From an uncultured Phycisphaerales bacterium (lineage in GTDB: Bacteria; Planctomycetota; Phycisphaerae; Phycisphaerales; SM1A02), in contig CAMPIL010000127.1 in NCBI GenBank assembly GCA_946886375.1, positions 1 through 9,268 on the forward strand: a stretch of DNA of 9,268 nucleotides. The letters run 5' to 3'. The position numbers and the translations under genes are program-made. The notes beneath the pieces were generated by a model. The model did not search any database. It saw nothing but the letters and a program-made list of their open reading frames with translations, and was not told the origin of the DNA. Shown in pieces: positions 5,108 to 9,268 of this stretch. The first letter of the stretch is position 1, and the number at the start of each line of letters is the position of its first letter.

Positions 5108-7051
5108 CTACCGGCGTCCGCGGTCGCATGGGCAATCCAGCCGGTTGAAGGTCTGGAAGATCTCGCCCAGTTGCAGCATCTGTCTGCGGTCGCATGTCGC
5201 GAGCGCCTGGTTGACCATTTCAACCACGACGGCAGGGTTTGCGATGGGATATTCCACGTTGCAATCGCCGTTGAGAGTGACTTGGGCATTGAGCAAAGCG
5301 GCCACCGCTTCGCGCAAGAGCGCGCTCGCCGCGCCGTTTACGCCGCCCCCGCGATGGAAGCCCAGCGCCTCCAGCAGCGTCGCGTCTCGCACATCCAGGT
5401 CGGTGATGCACTGCGGAATCGTGAACACCTCGGACAGGCGATCTGCTGGCGTGTACGGCTCGGGCCAGAATGAGAAATCAGGCGTCTGCGGAGGCATTCG
5501 CCGCTCGCGATGCTCCCAGTACCGGGCACGACAACCCGAGCCGTCCGGGTTCGAGCGACGGCAGCCGCTTCGACTGCACTCGGTGTTCGGACCTGAAAAT
5601 TCGCCGTGCAGTTCCTCGCACATGGCTGCGGTCACCTGCACGCATTCACCCACCACGCAGCACGCGCCCACGGCGTCGGCCGGCGGCGGTCCGCATTCTG
5701 CCTGCTCGCACGAACTTCCGTTGCCGGAGAACGTCCCGCCCGCCAGACCGCACAACGCCTGCGTCATCTGCGAGCATTCATTCTGGACGCAGCACGCGCC
5801 CAGCACAGGCGGCGGCGGATCGATCTTGCACGTCACGTTGACGCATTTGGAGCCCGCGCCGGAGAAGACGCCCCCAGCCAGCGTGCACACCGTTTCATTC
5901 ACTTGTGAACACTGGCCTGCCACGCAGCACGCGCCGTCCGGATCGGGCGGTGTTTCGTTGCAATCCACCGTCGCACACTCCGATCCCACGCCATGGAACA
6001 CCGATGACGTCACCATGCCCATGAGCGCGCAAATTTCCTCCGTCACCTCCACGCACTTGCCATCCACGCAGCACGCGCCGGTCAGCACCGGCGGCTCGCT
6101 GCGACATTTAACCGAGTCACACGTCGTGCCCGATCCGGAAAACACGCCACCGGACAGCGAACACAGTTCCTGCGTCATCTCCGCACATTCGCCCTCAATG
6201 CAGCACGCACCGGGCAGATCGATCGGCCCGCCGGTGCAGTCCACGCTGCCGCAGGGCGTGCCCACGCCGTGGAAGACCGATGGCGCTGCAAGGCCGAGCA
6301 GCGCGCAGTCCGCCTCGGTCACTTCCACGCAACTTCCGTTGACGCAGCACGCACCGACCGGATCGGGAGCCTTGAACGAGTAACTGAGATCGCGGAACGC
6401 CGTTGGCATTCCGCCGCGCATCACGTTCACGCTCACCATGATGTCAAAGTCGCTTCCCTCAACAAACGCGAACTGCCCAATCAACACGCGACCAGTCATC
6501 GTCACCGCGCCAAGTCCGGGCGGACTGGCGATCCACGCCATGTTGTCGTTGTTGACGATGCTGGCTCCGCCGCTGGCGAGGCCGATGTTGAGATCAAAGG
6601 GAACAACGAAGAACAGCGGCGCATTATCCACTGCGAGCCAGGTGTCCCATTGCAGTTGAGGATTCAATTCAAAATCCGCGGCATCAGGCTGGCCGTTGGC
6701 ACTGCCGTGCGATCGGTTGAAGAACTTGGCGGCCGACGTGCGAATGGTGGCGGGAGTAGTCGCATCGCCGAACACCGAGGTCACCGCATCGCCAGGCAAC
6801 AGACCTTCGACATAAATCTTCTTGACCATCAAGCCGCTGGCGGCGAATCCGGCGAACTCATACGCGCCATCGCCATCAGCGCTGGCGGCCTTGGTCTCGG
6901 CCACGAGGGTTGGCCCGGCCGGGACGCCGGCGAAGGCGGCGCTGGCGTGCAGAGCAACCGCGCCGACCAGCGCGATTCCCGCACATCGCCGCGACAACGT
7001 CAATGAAATAGCCGCCGAAACATCCTGCCCAGTCTGGGGTGATGGTGTCAT
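5108..7051 (-). CDS. Secreted cysteine-rich protein with six GACC repeats and a C-terminal GYWKNH-like domain
   Basis: This 647-residue exported protein has a signal peptide ending near A41 (RR at 21-22, a hydrophobic core, then ASAAFA-G). Residues 42-228 form a domain I do not recognise, with a beta-rich look and many short hydrophobic stretches. Six tandem units follow at about 233-272, 281-316, 325-364, 373-408, 418-453 and 462-497, each starting GACC and carrying six cysteines, which suggests three disulfides per unit. Units are joined by short Pro-rich linkers. Residues 507-641 resemble a C-terminal domain common in planctomycete surface proteins that normally starts GCTPGYWKNH; here it reads CRARYWEHRE, with the later DATLLEALGF and LLREAVAALLNA stretches preserved. 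The ATG at 7051 has GAGG 5 nt upstream. The protein is probably extracellular or surface-attached; its ligand is unknown. The family type is familiar from Planctomycetota, but this gene has no assigned function. Confidence 0.85.
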   Translation of the reverse strand: MTPSPQTGQDVSAAISLTLSRRCAGIALVGAVALHASAAFAGVPAGPTLVAETKAASADGDGAYEFAGFAASGLMVKKIYVEGLLPGDAVTSVFGDATTPATIRTSAAKFFNRSHGSANGQPDAADFELNPQLQWDTWLAVDNAPLFFVVPFDLNIGLASGGASIVNNDNMAWIASPPGLGAVTMTGRVLIGQFAFVEGSDFDIMVSVNVMRGGMPTAFRDLSYSFKAPDPVGACCVNGSCVEVTEADCALLGLAAPSVFHGVGTPCGSVDCTGGPIDLPGACCIEGECAEMTQELCSLSGGVFSGSGTTCDSVKCRSEPPVLTGACCVDGKCVEVTEEICALMGMVTSSVFHGVGSECATVDCNETPPDPDGACCVAGQCSQVNETVCTLAGGVFSGAGSKCVNVTCKIDPPPPVLGACCVQNECSQMTQALCGLAGGTFSGNGSSCEQAECGPPPADAVGACCVVGECVQVTAAMCEELHGEFSGPNTECSRSGCRRSNPDGSGCRARYWEHRERRMPPQTPDFSFWPEPYTPADRLSEVFTIPQCITDLDVRDATLLEALGFHRGGGVNGAASALLREAVAALLNAQVTLNGDCNVEYPIANPAVVVEMVNQALATCDRRQMLQLGEIFQTFNRLDCPCDRGRR

Positions 7052-7118
7052 TCTCGCCTCTTGAAAAGGTGTGCTTCCAATTCAATGTACGAGGCGAAAG
7101 CGCGCGGTGACGGGTCGA

Positions 7119-7146
7119 AATATCACAATCACACGAGCGCGATCAA
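7119..7146 (-). promoter_or_regulatory. Candidate promoter of the GACC-repeat gene
   Basis: On the minus strand TTGATC (7146-7141) and GATATT (7124-7119) are separated by 16 nt, each with four of six consensus matches, about 68 bp upstream of the ATG at 7051. The AT-rich patch is distinct from the GC-rich surroundings. The fit is weak. Confidence 0.3.
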
Positions 7147-7152
7147 AATGCT

Positions 7153-7174
7153 GCGCAAGATTGCCTGCTTGCGC
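7153..7174 (-). terminator. Possible hairpin downstream of the secreted metallo-beta-lactamase gene
   Basis: GCGCAAG (7153-7159) and CTTGCGC (7168-7174) form a 7-bp stem with an 8-nt loop, about 80 nt past the stop at 7255. There is no T tract on the minus strand, so it is at best a factor-assisted terminator or a processing structure. Confidence 0.25.
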
Positions 7175-7254
7175 GCGCATAGGTCCAATAAGAAGTTAAT
7201 CTGGAGAATCTCCGCCCGCGAAACGTGATTGTGGGCGCGCGGAAATTCCCGCCG

Positions 7255-8340
7255 TCACGGGAAGATAATGAAACTGTTGTGGACTTCGTAGTGCGGCGTA
7301 TTGCCCATCTGGATGCACGCATTGTTCAATTCCACAAGGTGATCGCGCGTCAATTGCAGGACGTGCTCATTGGGTTGATAGACCGTGCCATAGGGGTACG
7401 CCACACTGGGGGTGCTGGTCATTTCAATGTGGGTGCCCAGCACGTGGCAGACGGGTTTGTCCTGCGTGAATGTCACAAGCCGTTGGATGCTGGCCTTGTA
7501 ATCGCTCCATGCCGAAATGAAGAGGTGGCCGGGGTACAGCGTGTCGCCCGTGAACAGGATTCCTGTCTTGCGATCGTACAGGGCAATGTGCGCTGACTGG
7601 TGGCCGGGAATCGGAATGACATCGAGGACGCGCCCGCCGCCCAGATCGTACTGCACGATTTGCGTCGGCCAGGTCGTAATGCCAAAGAAGTTGCGCACCG
7701 CCGTCTGCGATGTGCCGACGGTCGTGGTGTTGGGCTGACCAGCAAACTGCGAATCGGCGAAGACGTGATCGCCGTGGCCGTGCGAGTGCGTGACAATCAA
7801 TTGAATCGAAGCCTGACCGTGTGCGGTCAGCCATTGCTGGATGATGCCGTACACCGTGCCGGCCACCGGGACGTTGCTCGCGCCGGTGTCCTGCAGCAGC
7901 ACCTTGTTCTGCCCGAACAGCAGATACATGAACGGCGCTTCAAAGTTCGTGCACTTTGATTGTCTGAGGATGTAGGTGTCTGCGTTGTACTGATGCACCT
8001 GAATCGACGGGTCGCCGCATGAACCGCAACTCGGGCAGCCGCTGATCCAATCGGCGGGAAAAACGCCCGGCACCGTGCACGATTGACCCCATCCATTAAT
8101 GACCGCAAGCAGGTCATTCACGTTGACCTGGCCGTCATCGTTGATGTCGGCGGGCCCAGTTGCGCCCGGACCCCATCCGTTGATCACGGCAAGCATATCG
8201 TTCACGTTGATGCTGCCGTCCGCTGTGACATCCGCTGGGCAGGAGCAAGACTGCGCGGCGGCGGGCAAGGTCGTTGCGAAAAGGCCGACACACGCTGCGG
8301 CGACTTGCGCCAGGACTGCGAAGCGGATGTTCTTGGTCAC
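7255..8340 (-). CDS. Secreted metallo-beta-lactamase-fold hydrolase with N-terminal dockerin-like repeats
   Basis: This 361-residue exported protein has a signal peptide MTKNIRF...LPAAA-Q, cleaved near residue 29. Residues 34-85 hold two dockerin-like calcium-binding repeats: D37-x-T-x-D41-G with D48, and D65-IND-D69-G with D76, each ending AVINGWG. A short Cys-rich linker follows (C102, C105, C108). The catalytic domain (about 115-361) has THSHGHGDH (H187, H189, D191, H192), PIPGHQSAH (H247), FTGDT (D266) and LGTH (H304), a full set of dinuclear metal ligands. The substrate is unknown; lactonase, thioesterase or glyoxalase-like activity is possible. The GTG at 8340 is chosen over the ATG at 8379 because GGAG lies 6 nt upstream and the signal peptide then has a normal short n-region. 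Repeats of this sort are common in planctomycete exported proteins and need not mean a cellulosome. Confidence 0.88.
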   Translation of the reverse strand: MTKNIRFAVLAQVAAACVGLFATTLPAAAQSCSCPADVTADGSINVNDMLAVINGWGPGATGPADINDDGQVNVNDLLAVINGWGQSCTVPGVFPADWISGCPSCGSCGDPSIQVHQYNADTYILRQSKCTNFEAPFMYLLFGQNKVLLQDTGASNVPVAGTVYGIIQQWLTAHGQASIQLIVTHSHGHGDHVFADSQFAGQPNTTTVGTSQTAVRNFFGITTWPTQIVQYDLGGGRVLDVIPIPGHQSAHIALYDRKTGILFTGDTLYPGHLFISAWSDYKASIQRLVTFTQDKPVCHVLGTHIEMTSTPSVAYPYGTVYQPNEHVLQLTRDHLVELNNACIQMGNTPHYEVHNSFIIFP

Positions 8341-8381
8341 GTGATTCTCCGAATGAAAGAGTCGGGATGAAACGTCCATCG

Positions 8382-8412
8382 ATTGTAACGGCCCCCATCA
8401 TGACTCGATCAA
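8382..8412 (-). promoter_or_regulatory. Candidate promoter of the secreted metallo-beta-lactamase gene
   Basis: On the minus strand TACAAT (8387-8382, five of six) lies 19 nt after TTGATC (8412-8407, four of six). It comes directly after the hppA terminator and about 42 bp before the GTG start, where a promoter is needed. The spacer is longer than ideal. The same TTGATC hexamer occurs in the candidate promoter at 7119-7146. Confidence 0.35.
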
Positions 8413-8413
8413 G

Positions 8414-8444
8414 AAAAAACCCTCAGGTTTTCACCTGAGGGTTT
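8414..8444 (-). terminator. Intrinsic terminator of hppA
   Basis: A perfect 12-bp stem, AAACCCTCAGGT (minus strand 8444-8433) with ACCTGAGGGTTT (8428-8417), encloses a GAAA tetraloop of the stable GNRA type and runs into TTTTTT (8419-8414). It starts 24 nt after the hppA stop and points in the direction of hppA transcription. Confidence 0.92.
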
Positions 8445-8467
8445 GGGAAACTTTGGATCGAAACGGC

Positions 8468-9268
<801 letters not shown>

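Noticed and set aside
6269..7006. Plus-strand open frame of 245 codons
   Set aside because: Antisense to the GACC-repeat protein; His/Arg-rich composition and no recognisable family.
7246..7263. Inverted repeat TTCCCG/CGGGAA over the stop of the secreted metallo-beta-lactamase gene
   Set aside because: Only 6 bp, overlaps coding sequence and is followed by just three T residues on the minus strand; too weak to call a terminator.

Overview
The window suggests a planctomycete, probably of the Phycisphaerae. This is an inference from protein architecture, not from a marker gene. The pointers are GC-rich DNA, a secreted protein with six-cysteine 'GACC' tandem repeats and a degenerate GYWKNH-like C-terminal domain, a secreted metallo-beta-lactamase-fold enzyme with dockerin-like EF-hand repeats after its signal peptide, and a membrane pyrophosphatase. 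Every gene I can support lies on the minus strand, so transcription runs from high to low coordinates.

Layout from right (upstream) to left (downstream). (1) The C-terminal part of a membrane-bound ion-pumping pyrophosphatase (hppA, 8468-9268, cut by the window edge) is followed by a textbook intrinsic terminator (8414-8444). (2) A secreted dockerin-like/metallo-beta-lactamase protein (7255-8340) has its own candidate promoter. (3) A secreted GACC-repeat protein (5108-7051) follows. (4) About 690 bp without a convincing gene (4418-5107) holds a dense set of inverted repeats, including two AT-rich palindromes in otherwise GC-rich DNA, plus a 15-bp tandem repeat that folds as a hairpin. (5) A class I SAM methyltransferase (3794-4417) follows. 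(6) A tight cluster comes last: a persulfide dioxygenase-rhodanese fusion (2228-3682), a possible 29-residue small ORF (2142-2231), a TauE/SafE-type exporter (1249-2145), a DUF3052 protein (957-1370) and moaA (1-960, cut by the left edge).

The last cluster is the most coherent unit. The fusion enzyme should oxidise persulfides to sulfite and move sulfane sulfur. The TauE/SafE protein is the expected exporter of the resulting sulfite, a pairing also found in the staphylococcal cst locus. The genes are joined by overlaps: ATGA between dioxygenase and small ORF, ATGA between small ORF and exporter, a 122-nt out-of-frame overlap between exporter and DUF3052, and GTGA between DUF3052 and moaA. MoaA starts molybdenum-cofactor synthesis. 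Since sulfite-oxidising enzymes use that cofactor, its place in this operon may be functional, but that is inference.

The best leads are the doubly coupled small ORF, the exporter tail overprinted on DUF3052, and the palindrome-rich 690-bp interval. I found no tRNA, rRNA, transposase or CRISPR array.
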